A stretch of 64,000 bases of DNA, taken from positions 6,141,501 through 6,205,500 of the forward strand of contig NZ_CP063374.1 of the NCBI RefSeq assembly GCF_015160875.1, in the 5' to 3' direction. The position numbers and the translations under genes are program-made. Positions 32,846-41,487 of the stretch are shown piece after piece. This stretch comes from Streptomyces chromofuscus (GTDB lineage Bacteria > Actinomycetota > Actinomycetes > Streptomycetales > Streptomycetaceae). Position 1 is the first letter of the stretch. The number at the start of each line of letters is the position of its first letter. The notes under the pieces were generated by a model. That model did no database searches. It had not been told where the DNA came from and was given only the letters and a program-made list of their open reading frames with translations.

Positions 32846-33523
32846 CTAGTCCGCCGGGTGCTCCCTGCGCACCGACAGCAGGTCCTCCAGCTGCTCCTCC
32901 CGGGCCTGCGCGGCCACGAAGAGCAGTTCGTCGCCCGCCTCCAGGGAGTCCTCCTGGGTCGGGGTGAGCACGCGGGTGCCGCGGATGATGGTGACCAGGG
33001 AGGTGTCCTCGGGCCACTCCACGTCACCGACCTGGGTGCCGGCCAGGGCCGACTCCTCCGGCAGGGTCAGCTCGACGAGGTTGGCGTCGCCGTGGCTGAA
33101 GCGCAGCAGGCGGACCAGGTCGCCGACGCTCACCGCCTCCTCGACCAGGGCCGACATCAGGCGCGGGGTGGAGACGGCGACGTCGACGCCCCAGGACTCG
33201 TTGAACAGCCACTCGTTCTGCGGGTTGTTGACCCGGGCGACGACGCGCGGGACGCCGTACTCCGTCTTGGCCAGCAGGGAAATGACCAGGTTGACCTTGT
33301 CGTCGCCCGTCGCGGCGATCACGACGTTGCAGCGCTGGAGCGCCGCCTCGTCCAGGGACGTGATCTCGCAGGCGTCGGCGAGCAGCCACTCGGCCTGCGG
33401 GACGCGCTCGACCGAGATGGCGGTCGGCGCCTTGTCGATGAGCAGGACCTCGTGGCCGTTCTCCAGCAGCTCACCGGCGATGGACCGGCCGACCGCGCCG
33501 GCTCCGGCAATGGCGACGCGCAT
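32846..33523 (-). CDS. TrkA-family K+ regulatory (RCK) protein, second copy
   Basis: A 225-aa RCK protein: TrkA-N Rossmann domain (1-~125, nucleotide loop G-A-G-A-V-G-R-S-I-A-G-E-L and acidic residue in L-L-I-D-K) and TrkA-C domain (~140-220). Such subunits bind NAD(H), ATP/ADP or, in some, c-di-AMP, and gate K+ transporters at the inner membrane face. Its ATG shares one base with the stop of the preceding RCK gene, so the two are translated as a unit. The pair corresponds to the mycobacterial CeoB/CeoC proteins. No TrkH-type pore lies nearby; the divergent APC permease is the likely partner. Confidence 0.93.
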   Translation of the reverse strand: MRVAIAGAGAVGRSIAGELLENGHEVLLIDKAPTAISVERVPQAEWLLADACEITSLDEAALQRCNVVIAATGDDKVNLVISLLAKTEYGVPRVVARVNNPQNEWLFNESWGVDVAVSTPRLMSALVEEAVSVGDLVRLLRFSHGDANLVELTLPEESALAGTQVGDVEWPEDTSLVTIIRGTRVLTPTQEDSLEAGDELLFVAAQAREEQLEDLLSVRREHPAD

Positions 33524-34194
33524 CAGTGACCGCCCTCCCTCTCGGGTCCCTCGGCGAACGACGCCTCGACCTTCTCGACATCGTCGCTGCGCATCATGAC
33601 GTGCACCAGGTCGCCCTCCTGCAGCACCGTCTGCGACGTGGGCAGGATCGCCTCGCCGAGCCGGGTGAGGAACGCCACGCGGACGCCCGTCTCCTCCTGG
33701 AGCTTGCTGATCTTGTGCCCGACCCAGGCGCTGGAGGCGTGCACCTCGGCGAGCTGGACGCCGCCGGTGGGGTCGCGCCACAGCGGCTCGGAGCCGGACG
33801 GCAGCAGCCGGCGCAGCATCTGGTCGGCGGTCCAGCGGACCGTGGCGACCGTCGGAATGCCGAGGCGCTGGTAGACCTCGGCGCGGCGGGGGTCGTAGAT
33901 GCGGGCCGCGACGTTCTCCACGCCGAACATCTCGCGGGCCACGCGGGCCGCGATGATGTTGGAGTTGTCGCCGCTGGAGACCGCGGCGAAGGCGCCGGCC
34001 TCCTCGATGCCCGCCTCGCGCAGGGTGTCCTGGTCGAAGCCGACACCGGTGACCCTGCGGCCACCGAACGAGGAGCCCAGTCGTCGGAAGGCGGTGGGGT
34101 CCTGGTCGATCACGGCGACCGTGTGCCCCTGTTGCTCCAGGGTCTGGGCGAGAGCGGAGCCCACTCTGCCGCAGCCCATGATGACGATGTGCAC
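33523..34194 (-). CDS. TrkA-family K+ regulatory (RCK) protein, first copy
   Basis: A 223-aa RCK protein, first gene of the pair. Rossmann motif G-C-G-R-V-G-S-A-L-A-Q-T-L with acidic V-I-D-Q-D at the end of beta-2; TrkA-N ends near 125, TrkA-C spans ~135-215. The sequence R-I-Y-D-P-R-R-A-E-V-Y is typical of actinobacterial homologues. It is divergent from the permease gene, from which it is separated by a promoter region that also encodes a 31-residue membrane peptide on this same strand. Confidence 0.93.
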   Translation of the reverse strand: MHIVIMGCGRVGSALAQTLEQQGHTVAVIDQDPTAFRRLGSSFGGRRVTGVGFDQDTLREAGIEEAGAFAAVSSGDNSNIIAARVAREMFGVENVAARIYDPRRAEVYQRLGIPTVATVRWTADQMLRRLLPSGSEPLWRDPTGGVQLAEVHASSAWVGHKISKLQEETGVRVAFLTRLGEAILPTSQTVLQEGDLVHVMMRSDDVEKVEASFAEGPEREGGH

Positions 34195-34310
34195 GACCGT
34201 CCTTCCGAGGTCAGGGTTTGTTGACTTGGCTTGAAACAGGGTCTCAGACCGCCGACCAAGCTACACAGGCACGGTCCGCGGCGGGGACCCCTGTGCACGG
34301 TTCACGGTGA

Positions 34311-34406
34311 TCAACGGCGGCTGATGCTCCAGACGCTGAGGACGGTGAGGATGCCGAGGCCGACGAGGGCGGCGGTGGCGCCGATGAGCTCTGCGGTCGC
34401 GGGCAT
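34311..34406 (-). CDS. 31-residue single-pass membrane peptide
   Basis: A short open frame with a strong ribosome-binding site (GGAGG, five to six bases before ATG 34406). It encodes 31 residues: a short N-terminus (P-A-T-A-E-L), one hydrophobic helix (I-G-A-T-A-A-L-V-G-L-G-I-L-T-V-L-S-V-W) and a basic end (S-I-S-R-R). The pattern of TM helix plus positive C-terminus is that of small regulatory membrane peptides such as KdpF- or AcrZ-like subunits. It is in the same orientation as, and 116 bp upstream of, the RCK pair and next to the K+-type permease. Function unknown; a K+-transporter accessory role is inference from position. Confidence 0.65.
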   Translation of the reverse strand: MPATAELIGATAALVGLGILTVLSVWSISRR

Positions 34407-34563
34407 GGTGCCTCCGGAGGGGGAAACTGGGGCAATCGGCTAGGGTTTTGTCATATAGGCATGCGGATCATCGCGTACGCCGGATTCACCGGCCGACCTG
34501 GCGGGTATTTCACTCGGCGGGCAGATGCCGGGAGGCCGGTGGGCGACCCCCTGTTCGAAGGCT

Positions 34564-34578
34564 TACGATCCCCTGTTG
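34564..34578 (+). promoter_or_regulatory. Possible leaderless promoter of the APC permease gene
   Basis: TACGAT, a good -10 element, lies 8 bases before GTG 34578, and there is no Shine-Dalgarno sequence in between. Transcription would then start at or next to the start codon. No clear -35 element is seen. Confidence 0.4.
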
Positions 34579-36626
34579 TGTCCAAACTGACCGACGTGCC
34601 CAAACGGATCCTGATCGGGCGTGCACTGCGCAGTGACCGGCTGGGCGAAACGCTCCTGCCCAAACGCGTCGCACTCCCCGTCTTCGCCTCCGACCCGCTC
34701 TCCTCCGTGGCGTACGCGCCCGGCGAGGTGCTGCTGGTCCTGTCCATCGCGGGTGTGTCGGCCTACCACTTCAGCCCCTGGATCGCCGCCGCGGTCGTCG
34801 TGCTGATGTTCACGGTCGTCGCTTCCTACCGGCAGAACGTGCACGCCTATCCGAGCGGCGGCGGCGACTACGAGGTCGCGACGACCAACCTCGGCCCCAA
34901 GGCCGGCCTCACCGTCGCCAGTGCCCTGCTCGTCGACTACGTCCTGACCGTCGCCGTCTCGATCTCGTCCGGCATCGAGAACCTCGGCTCGGCGATCCCG
35001 TTCGTCGTCGAGCACAAGGTGTTCTGCGCGACGGCCGTGATCGTGCTGCTGACCCTGATGAACCTGCGCGGGGTCAAGGAGTCGGGCAAGCTGTTCGCGA
35101 TTCCGACGTACGTCTTCGTCGCGGGCGTCTTCATCATGATCGCCTGGGGTTCCTTCCGCGGTCTCGTGCTGGACGACACCATGCGGGCGCCGACGGCCGA
35201 CTACCAGATCAAGGCCGAGCACCAGGGCCTCGCGGGCTTCGCGCTGGTCTTCCTGCTGCTGCGGGCCTTCTCCTCCGGCTGTGCCGCGCTCACCGGCGTC
35301 GAGGCGATCTCCAACGGCGTCCCGGCCTTCCGCAAGCCCAAGTCGCGGAACGCGGCGACCACGCTGGCGCTGATGGGCCTGCTGGCCGTCACGATGTTCT
35401 GCGGCATCATCGGCCTCGCCATGGCCTCCAACGTGCGGATGGCCGAGAACCCGGCCCACGACCTGCTCGACAACGGTGTCCCGGTCGGCTCCGACTACGT
35501 CCAGAACCCGGTGATCTCGCAGGTCGCCGAGGCGGTCTTCGGCCGGGGCAGCTTCCTGTTCATCGTGCTGGCCGCGGCCACCGCGCTGGTGCTGTTCCTC
35601 GCCGCGAACACGGCGTACAACGGCTTCCCGGTGCTCGGCTCGATCCTCGCCCAGGACCGCTACCTCCCGCGCCAGCTGCACACGCGCGGCGACCGCCTCG
35701 CCTTCTCCAACGGCATCGTGCTGCTGGCCGGCGCGGCCGCGCTGCTGGTGTGGGTCTACGAAGCCGACTCCACCCGCCTGATCCAGCTCTACATCGTCGG
35801 GGTGTTCGTCTCCTTCACGCTCAGCCAGACCGGCATGGTCCGGCACTGGAACCGCCACCTGGCCACGGAGACCGACCTCGCCAAGCGCCGGCACATGAAC
35901 CGCTCCCGCGCGATCAACGCCTTCGGTGCCTTCTTCACCGCCTTGGTGCTGGTCGTCGTCCTGGTCACCAAGTTCAGCCACGGCGCCTGGGTCGCGCTGC
36001 TCGGCATGGTGATCTTCTACGTGACGATGACCGCGATCCGCCGCCACTACGACCACGTGTCCAAGGAGCTCGCCGCCCCCGAGGGGCCGAGCGACGACAG
36101 TGTCCGCCCGTCGCGGGTCCACTCGGTGGTCCTGATCTCCAAGATCCACCGTCCGGCGCTGCGCGCCCTGGCCTACGCCAAGCTGCTGCGCTCGGACACC
36201 CTCGAGGCGCTCAGCGTCAATGTCGACCCGGCCGACACCAAGGCGCTGCGCGACGAGTGGGAGCGCCGCGGGATAGACGTACCGCTGAAGGTGCTGGACT
36301 CGCCGTACCGGGAGGTCACGCGGCCGGTCATCGAGTACGTCAAGAGCCTGCGCAAGGAGTCGCCGCGCGACGTCGTCTCGGTGATCATCCCCGAGTACGT
36401 CGTCGGCCACTGGTACGAGCAGCTGCTGCACAACCAGAGCGCGCTGCGGCTCAAGGGGCGGCTGCTGTTCACGCCGGGTGTGATGGTGACGTCCGTGCCC
36501 TACCAGCTGGCGTCGTCGGAGGTCGCGAAGAAGCGGGCCCGCAAGCGGCAGGACTGGAACGCGCCGGGTGCCGTGCGGCGCGGGCCGGCGCAGGAGCGGC
36601 CGAAGGAGCCGAGCGGCCGGGACTGA
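34578..36626 (+). CDS. APC-superfamily permease, KimA-like (probable K+ uptake)
   Basis: A 682-aa transporter with about 12 membrane helices (residues ~35-510) and a ~170-residue cytoplasmic C-terminal domain. The stretch H-A-Y-P-S-G-G-G-D-Y-E-V-A followed by L-V-D-Y-V-L-T-V-A-V-S-I-S-S-G resembles the K+:H+ symporter KimA of Firmicutes rather than amino-acid carriers. The C-terminal domain (V-V-L-I-S-K-I-H-R-P-A onwards) has a universal-stress-like alpha/beta pattern. The neighbours, two RCK proteins and KdpDE, support potassium transport. GTG 34578 begins the conserved sequence; the ORF is open to 34461. General annotation would be 'APC family permease'; K+ specificity is inferred. Confidence 0.85.
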   Translation: MSKLTDVPKRILIGRALRSDRLGETLLPKRVALPVFASDPLSSVAYAPGEVLLVLSIAGVSAYHFSPWIAAAVVVLMFTVVASYRQNVHAYPSGGGDYEVATTNLGPKAGLTVASALLVDYVLTVAVSISSGIENLGSAIPFVVEHKVFCATAVIVLLTLMNLRGVKESGKLFAIPTYVFVAGVFIMIAWGSFRGLVLDDTMRAPTADYQIKAEHQGLAGFALVFLLLRAFSSGCAALTGVEAISNGVPAFRKPKSRNAATTLALMGLLAVTMFCGIIGLAMASNVRMAENPAHDLLDNGVPVGSDYVQNPVISQVAEAVFGRGSFLFIVLAAATALVLFLAANTAYNGFPVLGSILAQDRYLPRQLHTRGDRLAFSNGIVLLAGAAALLVWVYEADSTRLIQLYIVGVFVSFTLSQTGMVRHWNRHLATETDLAKRRHMNRSRAINAFGAFFTALVLVVVLVTKFSHGAWVALLGMVIFYVTMTAIRRHYDHVSKELAAPEGPSDDSVRPSRVHSVVLISKIHRPALRALAYAKLLRSDTLEALSVNVDPADTKALRDEWERRGIDVPLKVLDSPYREVTRPVIEYVKSLRKESPRDVVSVIIPEYVVGHWYEQLLHNQSALRLKGRLLFTPGVMVTSVPYQLASSEVAKKRARKRQDWNAPGAVRRGPAQERPKEPSGRD

Positions 36627-36700
36627 GGCGTGCGGTGAGCACGTAGACTGGTGGGCTGTTGTCCGGCCGTACCCCCTCTCGTATCTGGAGCGCTCCCGCC

Positions 36701-38041
36701 ATGCAGGCAGAACCGAAGAAACCGCAGGTGGGGTCGCTCGTCGGGGAGGAGTACGAGGTCGAGGTCGGCCCCGTCGCCCACGGCGGGCACTGCATCGCGC
36801 GCACCGAGTCGGGGCAGGTGCTGTTCGTCCGGCACGCGCTGCCCGGAGAGCGGGTCGTCGCCCGTGTGACCGAGGGCGAGGAAGGCGCTCGGTTCCTGCG
36901 TGCCGACGCGGTCGAGGTGCTGTCGGCGTCCAAGGACCGCATCGAGGCGCCCTGCCCCTACGCCGGACCAGGCCGGTGCGGTGGCTGCGACTGGCAGCAC
37001 GCCAAGCCGGGGGCGCAGCGGCGGCTGAAGGGCGAGGTCGTCGCCGAGCAGTTGCGGCGGCTCGCCGGGCTCACTCCGGAGGAGGCGGGCTGGGACGGCA
37101 CGGTGATGCCGGCCGAGGGCGACAAGCTGCCCGCGGGGCAGGTGCCGCAGTGGCGGACGCGGGTGCAGTACGCGGTGGACGGCTCCGGGCGTGCGGGGCT
37201 GCGGCGGCACCGCTCGCACGAGGTCGAGCCGATCGACCACTGCATGATCGCGGCCGAGGGCGTCAGTGAGCTGGGCATCGAGAAGCGCGAGTGGCCCGGG
37301 ATGGCGTCGATCGAGGCGATCGCTGCGACGGGGTCGCAGGACCGGCAGGTGATCCTGACGCCGCGGCCCGGGGCGCGGTTGCCGATCGTGGAGCTGGACC
37401 GGCCGGTGTCGGTGATGCGGGTCGAGGAGAAGGACGGAGGCGTGCACCGGGTCCACGGGCGCCCCTTCGTCCGCGAGCGCGCGGACGGGCGCACGTACCG
37501 GGTGGGGGCCGGAGGCTTCTGGCAGGTCCACCCGAAGGCGGCGGACACCCTGGTGACGGCGGTCATGCAGGGCCTGCTGCCGCGCAAGGGCGACATGGCG
37601 CTCGACCTGTACTGCGGCGTCGGCCTGTTCGCGGGCGCGCTCGCCGACCGGGTGGGGGAGCAGGGCGCGGTCCTCGGCATCGAGTCCGGCAAGCGGGCGG
37701 TGGAGGACGCGCGGCACAACCTCGCGGAGTTCCCGCGCGTGCGGATCGAGCAGGGCCGGGTCGAGACGGTCCTGCCGCGCACGGGCATCACGGAGGTCGA
37801 CCTCGTGGTCCTGGACCCGCCGCGGGCGGGGGCGGGCCGCAAGACGGTAGAGCATCTGGCGTCACTGGGGGCCCGGCGGATCGCCTATGTGGCATGCGAT
37901 CCGGCGGCGTTGGCCCGGGACCTGGGGTACTTCCGGGACGGGGGGTATCGGGTGCGGATGCTGCGGGTGTTCGACCTGTTTCCGATGACGCATCACGTGG
38001 AGTGCGTGGCGATTCTGGAGCCTGCTGCAAAGGGGCTCTGA
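36701..38041 (+). CDS. TRAM-domain class I SAM-dependent RNA methyltransferase (TrmA/RlmD family)
   Basis: A 446-aa m5U RNA methyltransferase. The N-terminal TRAM domain (about 8-65: V-G-P-V-A-H-G-G-H-C-I-A-R) binds RNA. The cysteine cluster C-P-Y-A-G-P-G-R-C-G-G-C-D-W-Q-H fits a [4Fe-4S] site. The C-terminal SAM domain has D-L-Y-C-G-V-G-L-F, L-D-P-P-R-A-G and the catalytic cysteine/base region Y-V-A-C-D-P-A-A-L-A-R-D. It methylates uridine-C5 in tRNA or 23S rRNA; which one cannot be told. ATG 36701 follows GGAG. Its last 65 coding bases are duplicated 11.8 kb away (49745-49813), and the accessory segment begins directly after it. Confidence 0.92.
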   Translation: MQAEPKKPQVGSLVGEEYEVEVGPVAHGGHCIARTESGQVLFVRHALPGERVVARVTEGEEGARFLRADAVEVLSASKDRIEAPCPYAGPGRCGGCDWQHAKPGAQRRLKGEVVAEQLRRLAGLTPEEAGWDGTVMPAEGDKLPAGQVPQWRTRVQYAVDGSGRAGLRRHRSHEVEPIDHCMIAAEGVSELGIEKREWPGMASIEAIAATGSQDRQVILTPRPGARLPIVELDRPVSVMRVEEKDGGVHRVHGRPFVRERADGRTYRVGAGGFWQVHPKAADTLVTAVMQGLLPRKGDMALDLYCGVGLFAGALADRVGEQGAVLGIESGKRAVEDARHNLAEFPRVRIEQGRVETVLPRTGITEVDLVVLDPPRAGAGRKTVEHLASLGARRIAYVACDPAALARDLGYFRDGGYRVRMLRVFDLFPMTHHVECVAILEPAAKGL

Positions 38042-38045
38042 CCTG
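37977..38045 (+). repeat. 69-bp direct repeat, left copy (3' end of methyltransferase gene)
   Basis: Matches 49745-49813 over 69 bp without gaps, with four mismatches, all in the last 30 bp; the first 40 bp (from TGTTTCCGATGACGCATCAC) are identical. It includes the last codons and stop of the gene. It looks like an attachment-site duplication at one end of an inserted segment. Confidence 0.85.
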
Positions 38046-38426
38046 CTGATGCTCTGATTCTCCAGGTTGCGGGCGGGTCGTGCCGACATGATTCCGTAGG
38101 TGCACGACGTGAAGCGCGTGGTCTGCTGACGAACGCCGTCTGACCTGGCGTTCTAGATGGCGTACCGGAACGGCGGTGCGGTCGTCCCTTCCATCAGTAC
38201 GGAGGGAGGCCGACCACATCGACGCTCAGTTGACGCTCGTTCTGATGGCTCGTCATTGAGTGCCGCCAGCCGCAACATGATCAGCTCACGGAGGCCATCG
38301 CCGTTTCTTGGTCGTGCCGGATCCCTCGGCATCCGCGAACCGCTTGTTGCGGCGCACGGAGGATCAGAAGGAGGCCCCGATCAGCACCACGCCGATGCGG
38401 TGAACGCAGCCCCTGACGGTGGGCGT
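38046..38426. other. Non-coding stretch at the left end of the accessory segment
   Basis: 380 bp with no convincing gene. Open frames on the plus strand (near 38157-38516) have no family likeness and run into the convergent XRE gene. No integrase, repeat or RNA gene was recognised. Confidence 0.5.
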
Positions 38427-39293
38427 TCACGGACGACATGTGGGGAGACCTGTCCGCTGCTTGTCGGCTGCGGCTGTCGCCAGACGACGAAGCCCCTTCT
38501 CCGAGGGGCTGCCTGACTCCGCCGTCCAGATGACGACATGCTGCCGGGGGGAAGTCGAGCTGGTCAGGGTGTCCCAGTCGAGGACGAGGGTACCGGCGAC
38601 CGGATGGTGGAAGACCTTGTTGCCGGCGCCCTGAACGGCGACCTCACGCGTCTGCCACCAGTTCTGGAAGTCGGCGTGATGCGCCATCCGTTCCAGGAGA
38701 CGCAGGAGGCGGGGGTCGTCCGGGCGGCGGGCGGTGTGCATGCGCAGGTAGGCCACGCAGGCGTGTGCGCCGGTCTCCCAGTCGTCGTACAGGGCACGCA
38801 GGACGGGGTCGTTGAACAGCAGCCAGACGTAGTTGCGGTCCTCTTCGGGGACTTGGCCGAAGTCGGTGAGGAGGGCTGCGGCGAGCCGGTTCCAGGCCAG
38901 GACGTCCATGGTGTCGGACAGGACCAGGGCGGGTGATTCGGTCAGCTGGTCGAGGAGTCTGCGGGTGTGGGGGGTGACGGTCCGGTCCGGTGGGGCAGGC
39001 GCTTCGATCGGTGGACGGCCGGCAAGCTCGAACAGGTAGGTGCGCTGGTCGTCGGTGAGGCGCAGGGCCCGGACGATTGCCTCCAGGACGGGGACGGATG
39101 CTTGCATGCGGCCCTGTTCGACGCGCGTGTAGTAGTCGGTGCTGATGGCGGCCAGCTGGGCGACCTCCTCGCGGCGCAGGCCCGCCACCCTCCGCTGAGG
39201 TCCGGTGTCCGGCAGCCCTACCTGGAGGGGATTCAGCTCGGCCCGGCGCGCCTTGAGGAATGTGCCCAGTTCTTTCGGGTCGCCACTGCTCAT
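38427..39293 (-). CDS. XRE family regulator with MmyB-like ligand domain (copy 1)
   Basis: A 288-aa regulator. Residues ~8-75 form a helix-turn-helix (L-R-R-E-E-V-A-Q-L-A-A-I-S-T-D-Y-Y-T-R-V-E-Q-G-R) of the actinobacterial XRE/MmyB group; residues ~110-275 are the MmyB-like ligand-binding domain (M-D-V-L-A-W-N-R-L-A-A-A-L-L-T-D-F and V-F-H-H-P-V-A-G-T-L-V-L-D-W-D-T-L). Such proteins often sit next to and control short-chain dehydrogenase or aldo-keto reductase genes, as here. It lies 25 bp downstream of a paralogue on the same strand; the two are similar throughout (shared G-L-R-R-E-E-V-A and Y-Y-T-R-x-E-Q-G-R-M-Q-A-S), suggesting tandem duplication. Confidence 0.9.
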   Translation of the reverse strand: MSSGDPKELGTFLKARRAELNPLQVGLPDTGPQRRVAGLRREEVAQLAAISTDYYTRVEQGRMQASVPVLEAIVRALRLTDDQRTYLFELAGRPPIEAPAPPDRTVTPHTRRLLDQLTESPALVLSDTMDVLAWNRLAAALLTDFGQVPEEDRNYVWLLFNDPVLRALYDDWETGAHACVAYLRMHTARRPDDPRLLRLLERMAHHADFQNWWQTREVAVQGAGNKVFHHPVAGTLVLDWDTLTSSTSPRQHVVIWTAESGSPSEKGLRRLATAAADKQRTGLPTCRP

Positions 39294-39318
39294 GGTTCCA
39301 GTGTGGCAGCGGCTCAGG

Positions 39319-40212
39319 TCAGCCGGGCAGCGAGCGGTCGGTGTCGGTGCTGGTCTCGGTGGTGGCCGAGGTCGTGGCGTTGGCCCAGGAGGCGAGGATG
39401 CGTAGGGCGTCGTGGGAGGGGGAGCCGGGTTCGGCGGACCAGACCACGAGCTGCTGGTCGGTGTCGGTGGTGGAGGCGAGGGTGTCCCAGTCGAGGGTCA
39501 GGTCGCCGACGACCGGGTGCCTGAGTGTCTTCGTGCCGACTCCTCGTACTGCTACGTGGTGGTCGGCCCACCATCGGCGGAAATCGGCGTCCTGGACCGA
39601 CAGCTCGCCGACGAGTGTGGTGAGGCGCGGATTGTCCGGGTCGCGGGCCGCCTCCATGCGAAGCTGGGCCACACAGGTGTGGGCGACGTTCTTCCAGTCG
39701 GTATACAGCTCCCGCATTTTCGGGTCGGTGAAAACCAGGCGTATATAGTTCCGGTGCTTCTCCGGAATGTGTGAGAAATCAGTGACGAGAGCTGCCGCGA
39801 GTGGATTCCACGCGAGAATGTCCATGCGTCGGCCGAGAATGATTCCCGGGGTCGTGGCCAGGTCGTCGAGCAGACGCTGCAGTCGGGGTTGTGCTTTCTG
39901 GGCGGAGCGGCGTGCGGGCTTTCCCGAGGGGCGCCCGGCGAGCTGGAACATGTAGGTGCGCTGGTCGTCGTCCAGGTGCAGGACGCGTGCCAGTGTGTTC
40001 AGCACCGGCGCCGATGCCTGCATGCGGCCCTGTTCCAGGCGGGTGTAGTAGTCGGCGCTGATGGCGGCTAGGGCGGCGACCTCCTCGCGGCGTAGCCCCG
40101 GGACACGGCGGCGGGCTCCGCTCTCGGGGAGACCGATCGATTGCGGGCTCAGGTCGGCTCGGCGTGCCTTCAAGAAGGCCCCCAGTTCATCGGGGCGCGC
40201 ACTACTGGTCAT
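39319..40212 (-). CDS. XRE family regulator with MmyB-like ligand domain (copy 2)
   Basis: A 297-aa paralogue of the downstream regulator with the same architecture: helix-turn-helix at ~10-75 and MmyB-like domain at ~110-280 (M-D-I-L-A-W-N-P-L-A-A-A-L-V-T-D-F and L-R-H-P-V-V-G-D-L-T-L-D-W-D-T-L). ATG 40212 is chosen; the frame is open to 40341, but conserved sequence starts here. It is divergent from the aldo-keto reductase operon across a 279-bp region that contains a 20-bp palindrome, the natural operator candidate. Confidence 0.9.
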   Translation of the reverse strand: MTSSARPDELGAFLKARRADLSPQSIGLPESGARRRVPGLRREEVAALAAISADYYTRLEQGRMQASAPVLNTLARVLHLDDDQRTYMFQLAGRPSGKPARRSAQKAQPRLQRLLDDLATTPGIILGRRMDILAWNPLAAALVTDFSHIPEKHRNYIRLVFTDPKMRELYTDWKNVAHTCVAQLRMEAARDPDNPRLTTLVGELSVQDADFRRWWADHHVAVRGVGTKTLRHPVVGDLTLDWDTLASTTDTDQQLVVWSAEPGSPSHDALRILASWANATTSATTETSTDTDRSLPG

Positions 40213-40247
40213 GGTCTCCAGTGTCACCCGGCAGGTAACTGGGGTGG

Positions 40248-40267
40248 CAGGGATATTTTTATCCCTG
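40248..40267. promoter_or_regulatory. Palindrome CAGGGATA-TTTT-TATCCCTG in the divergent promoter
   Basis: Perfect 8-bp arms around TTTT lie 36 bp upstream of the XRE start and 225 bp before the reductase. It stands out by its A/T centre. It is a plausible operator for the XRE regulator, or it could form a hairpin in the XRE leader transcript. Confidence 0.5.
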
Positions 40268-40491
40268 GATGGATTCCTCCCAGGATGAAAGTCTCCTCTG
40301 GTGGGGGCGCATGGCGCGTGCGAGTGTCGTCCTGTGGCCAAGAGAAGAATGACGGAGAGGCGAATATTCGCCGGTCTCTAGGAATTCGGAGCCGAGACCT
40401 TCTGGTCTGCTCCGACAGCGAGTCGGACACATCCTCCGCTCACGGCCACCATCCGCTTTGAATCAACAGGGAAAACGGAGCCATCCTCCTC

Positions 40492-41463
40492 ATGAAGCAC
40501 ATCACTCTCGGCGGACTCGACGTCTCGCGCGTCGGCCTCGGCGCCATGTCGATGTCTGCCTACTACACCGGTGCCGGCAGTGACGACGCCGAGGCCGTCC
40601 GCGCCATCCACCGCGCGCTGGACCTGGGTGTCACCCACATCGACACCGCGGAGATCTACGGCCCGTACACTAACGAGGAACTCGTCGGCCGAGCCGTGAA
40701 GGACCGCCGGGACCAGGTCGTGCTGGCGACGAAGTTCGGCGGCATCTCCTACACCGGCCGCCCGGGGCTGGACAGCAGCCCGGCCAGCGTCCGCACCGCT
40801 GTCGAAGGCTCGCTGCGCCGTCTGGGTACCGACTACATCGATCTGTACTACCAGCACCGGGTCGACCCGGACACCCCGATCGAGGAGACGTTCGGCGCCC
40901 TGGCCGAACTCGTCGCCGAGGGCAAGATCCGCCACATCGGCCTGTCCGAGGCCGGCCCGGCCACGATCCGCCGCGCCCACCTCGTGCATCCCGTCGCAGC
41001 CCTGCAGACGGAGTACTCCCTATGGACTCGCGACCCTGAGGCCGAGCTGCTGCCCCTGCTGCGTGAGCTGGGCATCGGCTTCGTCCCCTACTCGCCCCTT
41101 GGCCACGGCTTCCTCACCGGGAAGATCCGTTCCACCCGGGATTTCGCCGAGGACGACTGGCGCAGGATCAATCCGCGTTTCATCGGCGAGAACTTCCAGC
41201 GCAATCTGCGGATCGTCGACGAGGTCGAGGCCGTCGCGGCGGAGGCGGGCGCGACACCGGCACAGGTCGCTCTGGCCTGGCTCCTCGCCCAGGGTGATGA
41301 CATCGCCCCCATCCCCGGCACCAAGCGGGTCTCGCGCGTCGAGGAGAACACCGCCGCCGACCGCGTCGAACTCACCGGCGAACAGATCGACCGGCTCAAC
41401 AACCTGACCCCGGCCGCCGGGGAGCGTCACGACGAAGCCGGAATGGCCGTCATCGACTCCTGA
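40492..41463 (+). CDS. Aldo/keto reductase
   Basis: A 323-aa NADPH-dependent TIM-barrel reductase of the AKR13/YhdN-like type. Catalytic tetrad visible: D in H-I-D-T-A, Y in E-I-Y-G-P, K in A-T-K-F-G, H in Y-Y-Q-H-R. The NADPH-phosphate-binding C-terminal segment reads P-I-P-G-T-K-R-V-S-R-V-E-E-N. It should reduce an aldehyde or ketone in the cytoplasm. It is the first gene of a rightward four-gene operon and divergent from two MmyB-type regulators, an arrangement common for inducible xenobiotic-response operons. ATG 40492. Confidence 0.93.
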   Translation: MKHITLGGLDVSRVGLGAMSMSAYYTGAGSDDAEAVRAIHRALDLGVTHIDTAEIYGPYTNEELVGRAVKDRRDQVVLATKFGGISYTGRPGLDSSPASVRTAVEGSLRRLGTDYIDLYYQHRVDPDTPIEETFGALAELVAEGKIRHIGLSEAGPATIRRAHLVHPVAALQTEYSLWTRDPEAELLPLLRELGIGFVPYSPLGHGFLTGKIRSTRDFAEDDWRRINPRFIGENFQRNLRIVDEVEAVAAEAGATPAQVALAWLLAQGDDIAPIPGTKRVSRVEENTAADRVELTGEQIDRLNNLTPAAGERHDEAGMAVIDS

Positions 41464-41487
41464 GCCGAAGAAGGAGCTGAACCCCTC

